From: Hyphomicrobiales bacterium
Lineage (GTDB): Bacteria > Pseudomonadota > Alphaproteobacteria > Rhizobiales > Rhizobiaceae
Assembly (NCBI GenBank): GCA_900473205.1
Contig: UCLB01000003.1
Location: 30,115-94,114, forward strand
Direction of reading: 5' to 3'
Length of the DNA stretch: 64,000 nt
Shown here: positions 49,181-59,665 of the stretch, piece by piece
Numbering within the stretch: position 1 is the stretch's first letter
Layout: each line of letters begins with the position of its first letter
Translations under genes and position numbers: made by a program
Notes under the pieces: model-generated
What the model was told of the DNA's origin: nothing
Seen by the model: only the letters and a program-made list of their open reading frames with translations
Database searches by the model: none

Positions 49181-50647
49181 TCAGATGCCATCGCCAAACG
49201 TCTGCTCGAAGACCCGCACACTGTTGCGGCCCTGCTTCTTGGCCTCGTACATGGCAGCATCTGCCTTGGCCAAAAGGGCTTCCGGCGTTTCACCATCGCC
49301 GGGGTAAAAGGCCGTGCCGGAGGAACAGGTAACGCTGATTGAACCGCTTTCCAGCGCAATCGGCTCTGCCGCGCGCTGACGAATGGCTTCCAGCCGCCGC
49401 AAGATGCCGGGCTCGTCATGTTTGGGGTTGCTGAAGATGATGGCGAATTCATCGCCACCCAACCGCACGGCAATGTCGGACGCGCGAATGCAGCTGGTGA
49501 TGCGCTCTGCCAGGCTGCGCAGAACCTCATCCCCCACGGCATGGCCGTGGACATCGTTGATCTGCTTGAAATTGTCGAGATCGATATAGGTGATGGCCAC
49601 CAGCCGGTCTTCGCGTCTGGCCTCATGAATGGCGCGGCGGAACTGGCTCCAGAACAGGTTTCTGTTGGAAAGCCCCGTCAGCGGATCATGGTGGGCCATG
49701 AAATTCACGCGCTCTTCGGCGCGGCGGCGGTCGATGGCGATACCGGCGATGTTGGTCGCCATATCGATGATTTCTTTTTCGATATCGGTCGGCATGCGCA
49801 CCGTACCGGAATAGAGCGCGAAGGTGCCCAGCAACACGCCGCCATTGCCCAGGATAGGCGTGGACCAACAGGAACGAAGATTATGGCGCATGACGACATC
49901 GACCGATTCCGTCCAGCGCGGGTCCTGAAACGTATCGCTGACATAGACGGCTTCACGATGCCACGCCGCCGCCCCGCACGAACCGATGCCCGGACCGATT
50001 TCGACGCCGTTGATCAGCGACGTGTAGCTATCGGGAAGAGAGGGAGCAGCACCATTCCATAGCCGGTTCTGCTCCAGCAGCAGAATAGAGCCGGTGAGAT
50101 TGTGCAGCATGTTCTCCACCGTCTTGACCACGGCTTCCAGTATGGACGTCAACGGCTGGCCGTGTACGATCATTTCCAGAAGTGCTGCATGACTGTGGCG
50201 AAGCGTTTCCTGCCATTTGGCGGCGGTGATATCGCGGGAAATACCGGCAAGACCAACGATCTCGCCCTTGTCGTCCCGAACGGGAATGCGTGTGCCTGAG
50301 TACCAGCGCACATGGCCGTCCATCGCCACACGTTCTTCGGCCTCATAAAGACCCTCGCCCGTGGTCATGATGTGACGATCCATGATGTCGATCCGGCGTG
50401 CGACATCGGGTGGTGCCATGTCATAAATGGAAAGGCGGCGTCCCTGCATGAAATCGGCAGGGCGCCCAAGACAGGCGAGTGCTGCCGCATTCATATACGT
50501 GTAGTAACCATCTATGTCTTTGAGAAAGACCATTTCAGGAATATTGTTGAGCAGATAGGCCAGCCTTGCATCCGCAAGGCCGTTCGTCAGAAAATCCGTT
50601 GCCAATGCTTGCACGCCAAACGAACGAGCGCCATTTTCTTCACGCAT
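49181..50647 (-). CDS. PAS-GAF-GGDEF diguanylate cyclase
   Basis: About 488 residues. PAS domain roughly at residues 25-145 (PEMVFLKDIDGYYTYMNAAA), GAF-like domain at about 165-300 (VEIGPGIGSCGAAAWHREAV) and a full GGDEF domain with RLGGDEFAIIF. The product-inhibition I-site RASD lies five residues before GGDEF, so allosteric c-di-GMP feedback is expected. It makes cyclic di-GMP in the cytoplasm in response to a PAS/GAF signal. GTG 50719 is an alternative start. Confidence 0.92.
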   Translation of the reverse strand: MREENGARSFGVQALATDFLTNGLADARLAYLLNNIPEMVFLKDIDGYYTYMNAAALACLGRPADFMQGRRLSIYDMAPPDVARRIDIMDRHIMTTGEGLYEAEERVAMDGHVRWYSGTRIPVRDDKGEIVGLAGISRDITAAKWQETLRHSHAALLEMIVHGQPLTSILEAVVKTVENMLHNLTGSILLLEQNRLWNGAAPSLPDSYTSLINGVEIGPGIGSCGAAAWHREAVYVSDTFQDPRWTESVDVVMRHNLRSCWSTPILGNGGVLLGTFALYSGTVRMPTDIEKEIIDMATNIAGIAIDRRRAEERVNFMAHHDPLTGLSNRNLFWSQFRRAIHEARREDRLVAITYIDLDNFKQINDVHGHAVGDEVLRSLAERITSCIRASDIAVRLGGDEFAIIFSNPKHDEPGILRRLEAIRQRAAEPIALESGSISVTCSSGTAFYPGDGETPEALLAKADAAMYEAKKQGRNSVRVFEQTFGDGI

Positions 50648-50982
50648 CGCGCAACAACCCCTACCGAACCCAGTCTTTCCTGCTTGCAATTGCTCTTGCG
50701 ACTGAACGCCATACTTCACGGTAACAGCTCAGCTTGCACGACCATGGAGCAAAAATACTTATGCCCCATTAAAATGAGTCGTAACACTGTCTGTAACGGG
50801 AAATATATTTATGCGTGAACAATATTGGTGCAATATAGCCGCAGATAGCTCTAATTCGATTTAAATGCAATCGAAAGATGCACAGAGCTTTAAGAAAAAA
50901 TCGGCTATCCCATCACTATTCCGGCTTCCGTTTTGCAAGCGGCAGCAATAGGTTGCCCTCCAGCAATTGAAGGGGATCTGGA

Positions 50983-51642
50983 ATGCTGACGATTTATGGG
51001 GTTTATCGCTCTCGCGCCACGCGCACACTTTGGCTGGCGGGAGAACTCGGGCTGGAGTTCCGCCATGTGCCTGTCATTCAGGCCAGACGCGTGACCGATC
51101 CGCTCGCCGCGGACGCTCCGATCAACACGCTGACGCCGTCCTTTCTGGCAATCAACCCCATGGGCACCATTCCATGCATCGAAGATGACGGCATGGTTCT
51201 CTACGAATCCATGGCCATCAACATGTATCTCGCCCGCAAGCATGGCACGGCGCTTGCGCCTGCCGATCTGGCCGAAGACGCGCTGATGATGCAGTGGTCC
51301 TTCTTTGCCGCGACCGAAATCGAAACCAATGCGCTGAAGATTTCCTCCACCGTGGCCGAGGGGCTGGCAGGCACCGATGCCGGCCAAGCCGTGATCGAGG
51401 TTGCGGCCCGTATGCTGCGCCGCCCGTTCAAGGTTCTCGAACAGCATCTGTCCGGCAATGACTATCTGGTCGGCAACCGTTTCAGCGTCGCAGACATCAA
51501 CGCCGCCGAGGTCGTGCGTTATGCGCAGGCGCATGTGCCCTTGTTCGACGCCAATCCGGCTGTCCGGGCGTGGCTGGAACGCTGCCAGTCCCGCCCGGCC
51601 TTCAAGGCCATGTGGAGCGCCCGCGACAGCGAAGTGGCGTAA
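50983..51642 (+). CDS. Glutathione S-transferase family protein
   Basis: 219 residues. N-terminal thioredoxin fold with the GSH-binding [13 protein letters not shown] and [14 protein letters not shown], then an all-helical C-terminal domain ending [15 protein letters not shown]. Likely cytoplasmic detoxification; the substrate is unknown. The stop is one base from the end of the convergent asparaginase gene. Confidence 0.9.
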   Translation: MLTIYGVYRSRATRTLWLAGELGLEFRHVPVIQARRVTDPLAADAPINTLTPSFLAINPMGTIPCIEDDGMVLYESMAINMYLARKHGTALAPADLAEDALMMQWSFFAATEIETNALKISSTVAEGLAGTDAGQAVIEVAARMLRRPFKVLEQHLSGNDYLVGNRFSVADINAAEVVRYAQAHVPLFDANPAVRAWLERCQSRPAFKAMWSARDSEVA

Positions 51643-52644
51643 TCACAGCGCCGACGTCACCCTGATATCGCCGACATGGATGCCGTTCCAGTTCTTCATG
51701 GAACGGTTTGCCATGCCCAACAGCGCCTGCTGCCGGGCGCTGTCGTTTTCGGAATAGCGGGCCAGAAGCGCGGCAATCATCGCTTCGGCAGCGCGCGTGG
51801 TGCCGTCTTCGCATTTCACCGCCATGGCGATGCCCTGTTCCGGCAGGACCGCGACGAACACGCCTTCTGCACCCGTTTTGGCAAAGATTTGGCCGGGCGC
51901 GAGTTCCATCAGCCGCGTGCAGGTGCGGCCTGTTCCAGCCACGTAAAAGGGCTCCGCCATGCAGGCATCGATCAGGCGGCGGGATGCTTTGGCCCGACCT
52001 GCCTCCAGCCCCTGCCCCGTCGCCATCTTCGCAAAGCCGTGCGCCAGGTTTTTCAGCGGCACGGCGTAATTGGGAATGGAGCAGCCATCCGTGCCGCAAT
52101 TATCATGGCCAAGCGCCGTGCCCGTCAGGCTTTCCATGGTAGCGCGGATGTCCTGCTGCAGCGGGTGGTCATAACCGACATAGCCCTTCGGGTCAGTGCC
52201 CGTGTGGACACAGGTGCAAACGAAGCCGGAATGCTTGCCGGAGCAGTTGTTGTGCAGGGCCGTTGGCTTATCCAGCGTGCGGGCCTGATGGATGATGGTT
52301 TTCTGGTCGGATGACCAATGCGCGCCACATTCCAGCGTCTCGACATCCCGGCCCGCCTTGGCCAGCATGGCGGAAGCGAGTTGCACATGCGCATCTTCGC
52401 CAGAATGCGAGGAGCAGGCGAGCGCCAGTTCCCGGTTGCCAAAGCCGTAAGCATCCGCAGCCCCGCTTTCCATCAGCGGCAGTGCTTGCATGGCCTTGCA
52501 GGCGGAGCGTGGAAACACGCCGCTTTCGATATCGCCAGCGGAAAACAGGACAGCGCCATCCCCATCGACCACCACGGCCATGCCGCGATGGCGGCTTTCG
52601 ACGAGATTTCCTCTGGTGACTTCGACGGTAACGGGGTTGTGCAT
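51643..52644 (-). CDS. Rhizobium-type (class 3) L-asparaginase
   Basis: 333 residues, asparagine to aspartate and ammonia. The family, typified by the R. etli enzymes, is unrelated to the E. coli type. Active-site elements are present: FPRSACKAMQ (Ser47, Lys50) and the metal-site NNCSGKHSG (Cys134, Lys137) with DNCGTDGCS (Cys188). These match the Ser48/Lys51 and Cys135/Lys138/Cys189 sites described for ReAV with an offset of one. No signal peptide, so cytoplasmic. Complete. Confidence 0.9.
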   Translation of the reverse strand: MHNPVTVEVTRGNLVESRHRGMAVVVDGDGAVLFSAGDIESGVFPRSACKAMQALPLMESGAADAYGFGNRELALACSSHSGEDAHVQLASAMLAKAGRDVETLECGAHWSSDQKTIIHQARTLDKPTALHNNCSGKHSGFVCTCVHTGTDPKGYVGYDHPLQQDIRATMESLTGTALGHDNCGTDGCSIPNYAVPLKNLAHGFAKMATGQGLEAGRAKASRRLIDACMAEPFYVAGTGRTCTRLMELAPGQIFAKTGAEGVFVAVLPEQGIAMAVKCEDGTTRAAEAMIAALLARYSENDSARQQALLGMANRSMKNWNGIHVGDIRVTSAL

Positions 52645-52717
52645 GGGTACGGCCTCAAAAAATACGAAATTGAGACTGTTCTATCCAACTTCTCTTATCG
52701 ATGCACGAGGCCCACAG

Positions 52718-53473
52718 TTGAAACTTGCCAAACGTTTGCTGCTTGCCATTCTCATTATCTACCTGCTGCCTGCGCTGGCCTCGGCTGGCCTGTGGGTCAT
52801 GAAGGAGCATCCGACCGGCTATCGCAACGCGCGCTGGTCTTCCGCAGGTATTCTGCCCGAGGCACCGGCGGACAAGCCTGCGGCGATCTATGTCTATTCC
52901 GCCATGACCGGAGGCTTCAAGGGCTCGATTGCCAGCCATGCGTGGATCGTGATGAAGGAGAAAGGTGCCGACAGCTATGAGCGCTACGACAAGGTCGGCT
53001 GGGGCACGCCCATTCGCCGCAATGCCTATGCTCCGGATGCCTATTGGTACTCCAACATGCCGCGCCTTGTGGTGGAACTTCACGGCGAAGAGGCCGAAAA
53101 GCTGATCCCGAAAATGCAAAAAGCCATTGCCGATTACCCCTATGGTAAGGCGGGCGGTTACCGCATCTACCCCGGCCCCAACTCCAACACCTTCGTTGCC
53201 CATGTGCTGCGTAGCGTGCCGGAACTCGGCGTCGTGCTGCCGCCAGATGCTGTGGGTCGCGATTACCTGCCCAATGGCGAATTCATTCACGTTGCCGATG
53301 ACTGGAAGGATATCAGCCTTTCGCTGGGCGGCTTCTTCGGCGTATCAGCCGGTCAGCGCAGCGGCTTCGAGGTCAACTTCCTCGGGCTGGTCGCCGGGAT
53401 CGACGTGATGAACCCCGGGATCAAAATTCCGGGGCTGGGTTATTTCGGCACGGGCTCGCGGCTGGGTGTGTGA
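52718..53473 (+). CDS. DUF3750 domain protein, membrane anchored
   Basis: About 251 residues. One N-terminal span (AKRLLLAILIIYLLPALASA), then a conserved region with PAAIYVYSAMTGGFKGSIAS, HAWIVMKEKG, GWGTPIRRNAYAPDAYWYSN and FVAHVLRSVPELGVVLPPDA, typical of DUF3750 (unknown function, possibly papain-like). The best start is TTG 52718, with GAGG seven bases upstream, because no ATG precedes the conserved N-terminus in frame. It overlaps the end of the convergent ClC gene by 34 bp. Confidence 0.8.
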   Translation: MKLAKRLLLAILIIYLLPALASAGLWVMKEHPTGYRNARWSSAGILPEAPADKPAAIYVYSAMTGGFKGSIASHAWIVMKEKGADSYERYDKVGWGTPIRRNAYAPDAYWYSNMPRLVVELHGEEAEKLIPKMQKAIADYPYGKAGGYRIYPGPNSNTFVAHVLRSVPELGVVLPPDAVGRDYLPNGEFIHVADDWKDISLSLGGFFGVSAGQRSGFEVNFLGLVAGIDVMNPGIKIPGLGYFGTGSRLGV

Positions 53474-54813
53474 TCATCGCCGCCGCGGTGAGCGCGCTTG
53501 GCGCGAATACCCTGCGCGATGAAGACCCGTGACAGGCCGTGATAGAGCGGCTCTGCCGAGATCATGCGCGACGTTATATAGCCCAGCATGGACGCCGCCA
53601 TGATGGGAATGACGGCTTCGTGGTTGCCGGTCATTTCCAGAATGATGACGAAGGCGGTCATCGGCGCCTGCACCACACCAGCGAAATATCCGGCCATGCC
53701 CAGAATGGCGCCGAGCCCGATGCTGGTGCCGAGAATGGACGAAACCGTGCTGCCAAAACCAGCCCCGACCGAAAGCGATGGCGCGAAAATACCGCCGGGA
53801 ATGCCGGACATCATGGAGAGAAAGGTGGAAGCCAGTTTTTCGATGAAGAAGAATGTCGGCACGGCTTGCCCCTCGATGGCGGAGCGCGCCTGCTCATAAC
53901 CCGTGCCGAAAGTGGCGCCGCCCGTTGCCACACCGATGATGGCGGAGGCCAGACCGCAAGCAGCGGCCACGATCAACATCCGCTTCAGCGGCACGCTGTG
54001 GCTCCAGCGACGAATGCGCTGCGACGCTTTGAGCGCACCTGCACTGAACAAAGCACCGAACACACCGCCGCCAATGCCGCAGATCAGCACCAGTCCCCAA
54101 TCCGCCGCCGTCTCGGCCACGACGTTGCTCGTTCCGAAATAGGTGTAGGTTCCGACTAGCCCCAGCGACGCCAAGCCCGACAGGATGACGGCGGTCAGCA
54201 CCAGACCGTTGGAGCGCGACTCGTACGTCCGGCTCATTTCCTCGATGGCAAAGACGATACCGGCCAAAGGCGTGTTGAAGGCAGCGGCGATGCCTGCGGC
54301 GGAACCGGCCAGAATCAGGCCCCGCGCCTGCGCCATGCCGCCGATGCGTGCGGCCTGAAGCATGATCGAGGCGCCCACCTGCACGGTCGGCCCCTCACGC
54401 CCGATGGATGCCCCTGACAGCAGCCCGGCAATGGTCAACACGATCTTGCCCACCGCCAGCTTCAGAGACAACAGACGTGAGCGATCTTCATCGTCATGAA
54501 AGTGCCGCGCCGCAATGGCCTGCGGAATGCCGCTGCCGCCGGAATTGGGAAACACGGTAATGGCCAGCCACGCACAGAGCGCAAAGCCGAGCGGCGTGAT
54601 GATGAGCGGCAGAAGAAAGGCCCATTGCCCCGACGAGGTGACGGAAACGAACAGATGCTGCGCCCAATCCGCCATCTTCGCGAAGGCGACACTGATGACC
54701 CCAACGGCCAGAGCGCCGGTCCAGAACACCGCACGCGGCTTCCATATCCGCCACGAACCCCACATGACGCGGGAGCGGCGAAACATCTTCATTTTCTTGT
54801 ATTTGGAAGGCAT
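53440..54813 (-). CDS. ClC family chloride/proton antiporter
   Basis: 457 residues. The ion-selectivity and gating motifs are all present: GSGIPQ, GREGPTVQVGAS (gating Glu) and GGIFAPSLSVGA. The inner proton-transfer glutamate of FAIEEMSRTYE is also present, indicating a Cl-/H+ exchanger rather than a channel. Probable inner-membrane acid-response function. ATG 54813 is preferred to 54846. Convergent with DUF3750. Confidence 0.9.
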   Translation of the reverse strand: MPSKYKKMKMFRRSRVMWGSWRIWKPRAVFWTGALAVGVISVAFAKMADWAQHLFVSVTSSGQWAFLLPLIITPLGFALCAWLAITVFPNSGGSGIPQAIAARHFHDDEDRSRLLSLKLAVGKIVLTIAGLLSGASIGREGPTVQVGASIMLQAARIGGMAQARGLILAGSAAGIAAAFNTPLAGIVFAIEEMSRTYESRSNGLVLTAVILSGLASLGLVGTYTYFGTSNVVAETAADWGLVLICGIGGGVFGALFSAGALKASQRIRRWSHSVPLKRMLIVAAACGLASAIIGVATGGATFGTGYEQARSAIEGQAVPTFFFIEKLASTFLSMMSGIPGGIFAPSLSVGAGFGSTVSSILGTSIGLGAILGMAGYFAGVVQAPMTAFVIILEMTGNHEAVIPIMAASMLGYITSRMISAEPLYHGLSRVFIAQGIRAKRAHRGGDDHTPSREPVPK

Positions 54814-54945
54814 GGCAACTTTTCTGTCGTCCGGGGAAGGTCCCACTTATCGGCCTGCGACGCTGGGATTGCAACCTCACCTTTGACAATTGCCACGGAA
54901 TGGCGCAGGATTATGCATCGCAATTGCAACGCATGGAGTTGCCAA

Positions 54946-55224
54946 ATGAAAACCGCAACGATGCCTTCCATACGGGTAACACCAGATTTTCGCGAGGCAC
55001 TGGAAAGTGTTTTGAAAGACGGCGAGACGATCTCGTCTTTCATGGAAGACAGCATTCTCAGAGAGATCGAAACTCGCAAATCTCAGTCGGAATTTATTAA
55101 ACGCGGGCTTGCCGCACGTGAAGAAGCAAAGCGAACCGGTATTTATTATACGACGGACGACGTTCTCTCCATGATGCGGAGTAAACTCGAAAAAGCAAAA
55201 GCTAAGGCGGCAAAAGCGGGATGA
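54946..55224 (+). CDS. ParD/CopG-like antitoxin
   Basis: 92 residues. N-terminal ribbon-helix-helix-like segment (MKTATMPSIRVTPDFREALE, SVLKDGETISSFMEDSILRE) followed by basic helices. It overlaps the ParE-like gene by 4 bp (ATGA). GGAG at 7-bp spacing precedes the ATG. Likely neutralises the downstream toxin and represses the pair. The frame is open far upstream, but only this start makes sense. Confidence 0.8.
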   Translation: MKTATMPSIRVTPDFREALESVLKDGETISSFMEDSILREIETRKSQSEFIKRGLAAREEAKRTGIYYTTDDVLSMMRSKLEKAKAKAAKAG

Positions 55225-55526
55225 GTCGCGAACTCAAATACGCTGAAGCTTTTTTCAAGGATTTGGACCGTCATTTCGAGCATCTCGCGATGACAGACGC
55301 TCGCCTTGCCGCAGACGCATATGACGCCGTGGCAAAAGGGCTAAAACTGCTCGAAGACTTCCCCTTTATCGGCAGAAAAGTCCATGTCGAGGAAGAAGAC
55401 ATCGTCGCCCGCGAATTGCTGATCCCCTTCGGCAACTGGGGCTATGTTGTCCTTTATGAAATCGAGGACGCAAAAACGGTTACAATCCTCGCCATACGCC
55501 ACCAGCGCGAGAGCGACTACCACTGA
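55221..55526 (+). CDS. RelE/ParE family toxin
   Basis: 101 residues. The RelE/ParE fold markers are present: AEAFFKDLDRHFEHL, LKLLEDFPFIGRKV, and VARELLIPFGNWGYVVLYEI followed by VTILAIRHQRESDYH. ParE members poison DNA gyrase; RelE members cut mRNA. Which of these applies cannot be told here. Translationally coupled to the antitoxin gene. Confidence 0.85.
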   Translation: MSRELKYAEAFFKDLDRHFEHLAMTDARLAADAYDAVAKGLKLLEDFPFIGRKVHVEEEDIVARELLIPFGNWGYVVLYEIEDAKTVTILAIRHQRESDYH

Positions 55527-55529
55527 TCC

Positions 55530-57182
55530 CTATCGATCACTCACCGCCGCGCGCGGATTGACCCACGGCTCCTGATTGGAGCGCGGCAGTGGCTGTCTGC
55601 CCAGAATATGGTCCGACGCCTTCTCGCCCGTCATGATGGAGGGGCCGTTGAGGTTGCCGTAGGTGACGTGCGGGAAGATCGAGCTATCGGCGACGCGTAA
55701 TCCTTCCACGCCGATGACACGGCATTCGGGATCGACGACCGCCATCGGGTCGCTACGGTCGCCCATCTTGCAGGTGCCACAGGGGTGGTAGGCGCTTTCC
55801 AGGTGTTCCCTCAGGAATGCGTCGATGTCTTCATCCGATTGAACACTCTCGCCCGGTTGGATTTCGGGGCCGCGATAATCATCGAAGGCTTTCTGGCTGA
55901 AGATTTCCCGCGTCAGGCGCACGCAATGGCGGAATTTTTCCCAGTCTTCGGCGTGGCTCATATAGTTGAAGCGGATGACCGGATCGTCCTTCGGATCGGA
56001 CGAGCGCAGCGTGACATTGCCGCGCGATTTCGACAGGTTGAAACCGACATGGACCTGGAAACCATGGCTTTTCGCCGCCGCCTTTCCATCATAAGAAATG
56101 GCGACGGGCAGGAAGTGGAACTGGATATCCGGTTGTTTGAGGCCCGGTTCGGACCGCAGGAAGGCGCAGGCCTCGAACTGGTTGGACGCACCCAGACCAC
56201 CCTTTGTTACCAGCCATTGCGCACCGGCAACACCCTGCCAGAACCAAGGCAGCCAAGAATAAAGCGAGACGGGTTTTGTCGAAACCTGCTGGAAATAAAA
56301 TTCCATGTGGTCCTGAAGATTGGCCCCGACGCCGGGGCGATCAGCGATCACCTCGATGCCCATGTCCTGCAAATGCTGGGCAGGGCCGATGCCTGAGAGC
56401 ATCAACAGCTTGGGGGAGTTGAAGGACGAGGCCGAGACGATGACTTCGCGGTTGGCGCGGATGGTTTCCACCCCGCCCCGCCGCTCGATCTCGACACCCG
56501 TGGCGCGACCGTTTTCGATAACGATCTTGCGCGCGAAACCCTGCACCAGAGAGACGTTCGGTCGTTTCAACGCTGGCCGCAGATAGGCATTGGCGGCGGA
56601 CCAGCGGCGACCATTGTGGATTGTCTGCTCCATCAGGCCGAAGCCTTCCTGCTTGGAGCCGTTATAGTCATCCGTCAGCTCGAAACCGGCCTGTGAACCG
56701 GCCTTGACGAAGGCGTGGAACAGCGGGTTGGTGACCGGTCCGCGCTGAACATGCAGCGGCCCATCCGTGCCACGCCAGCCCTCTTCGCCACCATGGCTGG
56801 TTTCCATGCGCTTGTAATAGGGCAGCACATCGGCATAAGCCCAGCCATGCGCGCCAAGCTCTTCCCAGCGATTGAAATCCTCCGCATGGCCGCGAACATA
56901 GACGAGGCCATTGATGGACGACGACCCGCCAATGACCTTACCGCGCGGCGCGGTGATGCGGCGGTTGTTGAGGTTCGGCTCAGGCTCGGAGTGGTAGCCC
57001 CAATTGTAGCGTTTCATGCTCATCGGCCAGGCAAGGGCGGCAGGCATCTGGATGAAGGGACCGAAATCCGACCCGCCTGCCTCGATGACGATAACGGAAT
57101 ATTTGCCGTCTTCCGACAGGCGGCAAGCCATGGCAGAGCCTGCGGAACCCGAACCGACGATGACGAAATCTGCTTGTTGCAT
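55530..57182 (-). CDS. betA: Choline dehydrogenase BetA
   Basis: 550 residues, GMC oxidoreductase. FAD site [14 protein letters not shown] at the N-terminus, GMC signatures [20 protein letters not shown] and the [16 protein letters not shown] type, and the C-terminal catalytic histidine region HPCGTCKMG. Oxidises choline to betaine aldehyde at the membrane for osmoprotection and choline catabolism. It lies downstream of betB in the same direction, separated by a repeat block of about 320 bp. Confidence 0.95.
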   Translation of the reverse strand: MQQADFVIVGSGSAGSAMACRLSEDGKYSVIVIEAGGSDFGPFIQMPAALAWPMSMKRYNWGYHSEPEPNLNNRRITAPRGKVIGGSSSINGLVYVRGHAEDFNRWEELGAHGWAYADVLPYYKRMETSHGGEEGWRGTDGPLHVQRGPVTNPLFHAFVKAGSQAGFELTDDYNGSKQEGFGLMEQTIHNGRRWSAANAYLRPALKRPNVSLVQGFARKIVIENGRATGVEIERRGGVETIRANREVIVSASSFNSPKLLMLSGIGPAQHLQDMGIEVIADRPGVGANLQDHMEFYFQQVSTKPVSLYSWLPWFWQGVAGAQWLVTKGGLGASNQFEACAFLRSEPGLKQPDIQFHFLPVAISYDGKAAAKSHGFQVHVGFNLSKSRGNVTLRSSDPKDDPVIRFNYMSHAEDWEKFRHCVRLTREIFSQKAFDDYRGPEIQPGESVQSDEDIDAFLREHLESAYHPCGTCKMGDRSDPMAVVDPECRVIGVEGLRVADSSIFPHVTYGNLNGPSIMTGEKASDHILGRQPLPRSNQEPWVNPRAAVSDR

Positions 57183-57206
57183 TGTGGTTGCTCTTTGCTG
57201 TGGCCA

Positions 57207-57488
57207 CCTCGTCCTTCGAGGCCCGTTTAACGGGCACCTCAGGATGAGGTGGAGAGAGGTTGTGCATTTATTTCGTTGACGAACGTGCGCTGCTGAAGGG
57301 TGCCTGAGGGCAAACGCTTGCTCTCATCCTCATCCTGAGGTGCCCTTGAAACGAGCCTAAAAAAATGAGGTGGAGAGACGTTGCATTGTCTGGTTGAAAA
57401 CATGCGCTGCTGTGGAGTGCCGGAGGGCGAAACGCCCGCTCTCATCCTCATCCTGAGGTGCCCGTGAAACGGGCCTCGAAGGACGAGG
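57207..57488. repeat. Three 43-bp palindrome-ended repeats between betB and betA
   Basis: Units at 57207-57249 (inverted), 57328-57370 (diverged) and 57446-57488. Each is 43 bp and runs CCTCATCCTGAGGTGCCCGT...GGACGAGG. Spacers between them are also alike (TGGAGAGAGGTTG / TGGAGAGACGTTG), giving an about 119-bp tandem arrangement. This fills the gap from 57183 to 57506; no gene is seen. Confidence 0.85.
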
Positions 57489-57506
57489 ATGAGCCCCTGA
57501 TCTTGA

Positions 57507-58976
57507 TCAATACGGAGCATCCACCTTCCCTGTCGCCACATAAACCGTCTTCAACTCGCTATAGTGGTTAAGCGCCGCCGCCGAATTCTCCCGCCCGAAG
57601 CCGGACTGTTTCGACCCACCAAACGGCATCTCCACCGGGCACAAATTATACGTGTTGATCCACAACGTCCCCGCCTCCAGCTGGTCCACCACGCGGTGGG
57701 CGCGGTTGATATCGGCGGTAAAGACGCCGCCCGCGAGGCCGAATTCGGTGGCGTTGGCGCGGGCGATGACTTCGTCCTCATGATCGAAATCCAGCACGCA
57801 CATGACAGGCCCGAAGATTTCCTCGCGGGCGATGGTCATGCCATCGGTTACATCGGCAAACACGGTGGGCTGCACGTAAGCGCCCTCGCCCGAAACATGG
57901 TTGGGAATGCCGCCGCCGGTGATGAGGGTCGCGCCTTCGGCTTTGCCCTTCTCAATATAGGCCAGAACCTTTTCCTGCTGCGCCTTGGAGACCAGCGGGC
58001 CGATCTGGGTTGCCTCATCCATGGGATCGCCGATCACCATCGCATCGGTGCGGGCCTTGAGGTTTTCGAGGAAGCGCTGCTTTGCGCCGCGCTGAACGAA
58101 AACGCGGGTGCCGTTGGAGCAGACCTGACCGGAGGAGTAGAAATTGCCCAGCATCGCGCCGCCGACAGCACTTTCGATATCGGCATCATCAAAGACGATC
58201 AGCGGTGACTTGCCGCCGAGTTCCATAGTGACGTGTTTCAGATGACCGGCAGCGGCAGCGGCCACCTTGCGGCCTGTCGGCACCGAGCCGGTGAGCGAGA
58301 CCTTGGCGACATCCGGGTGCTCCACCAGCAGCGGGCCAGTCGTACGGTCTCCCTGAATGACGTTAAACAGCCCTTTAGGCAGACCTGCCGCAATGAGAAT
58401 TTCCGCAATCTTCAAGGCACCAAGCGGCGTGTTTTCCGATGGTTTGAAAACCATGGCGTTGCCAGCGACCAGCGCGGGGGCAGCCTTCCAGCAGGCGATC
58501 TGCTGCGGATAGTTCCACGCCCCGATGCCGACGCAGACACCCAACGGCACGCGCTTGGTATAGGCAAAATCGCCGCCCAGCGGAATATAATCGCCGTTCA
58601 GAGCCGAGGGTGCGATGCCGCCAAAGAATTCGAAAGCGTCCGCGCCGGAGGTGGAATCGGCCACGATGGTTTCCTGAATGGGTTTGCCCGTATCCAGTGT
58701 TTCCAGCTCCGACAAAGCACGATTGCGCTCGCGGATGATATCGGCAGCGCGGCGCAGAATGCGACCGCGCGCGGTGGGGCTCATCGCCGCCCATTCCTTC
58801 TGCGCCTTCTTGGCAGAAGCAATGGCGCGTTCCACGATGGCCGGCGTGGCGGCGTGCAGCCTTGCAACGACTTCGCCGGTAGCGGGATAAATGCTTTCAA
58901 AGACCGTGCCCTCGGTATCTTCGACATAATCGCCATCGATGAAATGGGAGGCTTTCGGCTGGGCTTTCAATGTCAT
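57507..58976 (-). CDS. betB: Betaine aldehyde dehydrogenase BetB
   Basis: 489 residues. NAD(P)-dependent oxidation of betaine aldehyde to glycine betaine. Aldehyde dehydrogenase motifs: catalytic Glu in [11 protein letters not shown], catalytic Cys in [13 protein letters not shown], and the NAD site [12 protein letters not shown]. Length and spacing fit BetB. It starts 10 bp after the betI stop on the same strand. Confidence 0.96.
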   Translation of the reverse strand: MTLKAQPKASHFIDGDYVEDTEGTVFESIYPATGEVVARLHAATPAIVERAIASAKKAQKEWAAMSPTARGRILRRAADIIRERNRALSELETLDTGKPIQETIVADSTSGADAFEFFGGIAPSALNGDYIPLGGDFAYTKRVPLGVCVGIGAWNYPQQIACWKAAPALVAGNAMVFKPSENTPLGALKIAEILIAAGLPKGLFNVIQGDRTTGPLLVEHPDVAKVSLTGSVPTGRKVAAAAAGHLKHVTMELGGKSPLIVFDDADIESAVGGAMLGNFYSSGQVCSNGTRVFVQRGAKQRFLENLKARTDAMVIGDPMDEATQIGPLVSKAQQEKVLAYIEKGKAEGATLITGGGIPNHVSGEGAYVQPTVFADVTDGMTIAREEIFGPVMCVLDFDHEDEVIARANATEFGLAGGVFTADINRAHRVVDQLEAGTLWINTYNLCPVEMPFGGSKQSGFGRENSAAALNHYSELKTVYVATGKVDAPY

Positions 58977-58986
58977 CTAAAGGTCC

Positions 58987-59613
58987 TCAGAGAATACGAA
59001 TGGACGGCTTGCCCTCTTGAGAAGGCGCGTCAGAAAAGGGTTTGAGCTGGGTGTCGAAATAGTTTTCCACCAGTGCAGGCGCGGCAGAAAGGCCGAGCGG
59101 TGCGGCCTGCAGGCTGTGGCGGATATAGAGCCCGTCGATCAGCGCGGCGGCCCCTTCGGCGATGCGGGCGGCATCATCCGGCGGGCAGAGGCGGTTGAGG
59201 CTATCCATGATGTTGGAGCGCAGGCGGCGGGTATAGGTCACCAGCAGGCGGCGCATTTCTTCAGAGCGCTGCGCTTCCACATAAAAGGCCAGCCATGCGG
59301 CCACGGTTTCATTGGTGAATTGATCGCTCTGGAACGACACGCGGACAATGGCGCTTAGCCGCGCCCGCGGGCCAGAGGCCTGGCTCAGCGCTGCAATCGC
59401 ATCCCGGCGAAGGGCACGCAGCAGGCTGCGGATGGTTTCCAGAAGAAGCTGCTGCTTGCTGCCGAAATAATGATGCGCCAGTGCCGCCGACACCCCCGCC
59501 TCGCGAGCGATATCAGACATGGTCACATTCAGCGAACCGGTCTGGCCGATGGCCCGCAGTGCGGCATCCATCAACGCCTTTTTGCGCAGAGGTTCCATTC
59601 CAAGCTTCGGCAT
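58987..59613 (-). CDS. betI: TetR-type choline-responsive repressor BetI
   Basis: 208 residues. TetR helix-turn-helix (RKKALMDAALRAIGQTGSLN, TMSDIAREAGVSAALAHHYF) and a ligand-binding C-terminal domain typical of BetI. It represses the bet genes in the absence of choline. ATG 59613 has AAGGAG at 7-bp spacing; ATG 59619 is too close to it. The operator is at 59640-59665. In many rhizobia betC (choline sulfatase) lies next to betI; it is missing here. Confidence 0.95.
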   Translation of the reverse strand: MPKLGMEPLRKKALMDAALRAIGQTGSLNVTMSDIAREAGVSAALAHHYFGSKQQLLLETIRSLLRALRRDAIAALSQASGPRARLSAIVRVSFQSDQFTNETVAAWLAFYVEAQRSEEMRRLLVTYTRRLRSNIMDSLNRLCPPDDAARIAEGAAALIDGLYIRHSLQAAPLGLSAAPALVENYFDTQLKPFSDAPSQEGKPSIRIL

Positions 59614-59639
59614 CGGCATTCTCCTTTGCGGGCAATTTA

Positions 59640-59665
59640 TTATTGATTGACTGATCAATCAATAA
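59640..59665. promoter_or_regulatory. BetI operator palindrome
   Basis: TTATTGATTGA and TCAATCAATAA are perfect 11-bp arms around CTGA, 26 bp upstream of the betI start. It closely resembles known BetI sites with ATTGATTG...CAATCAAT halves. Confidence 0.9.
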
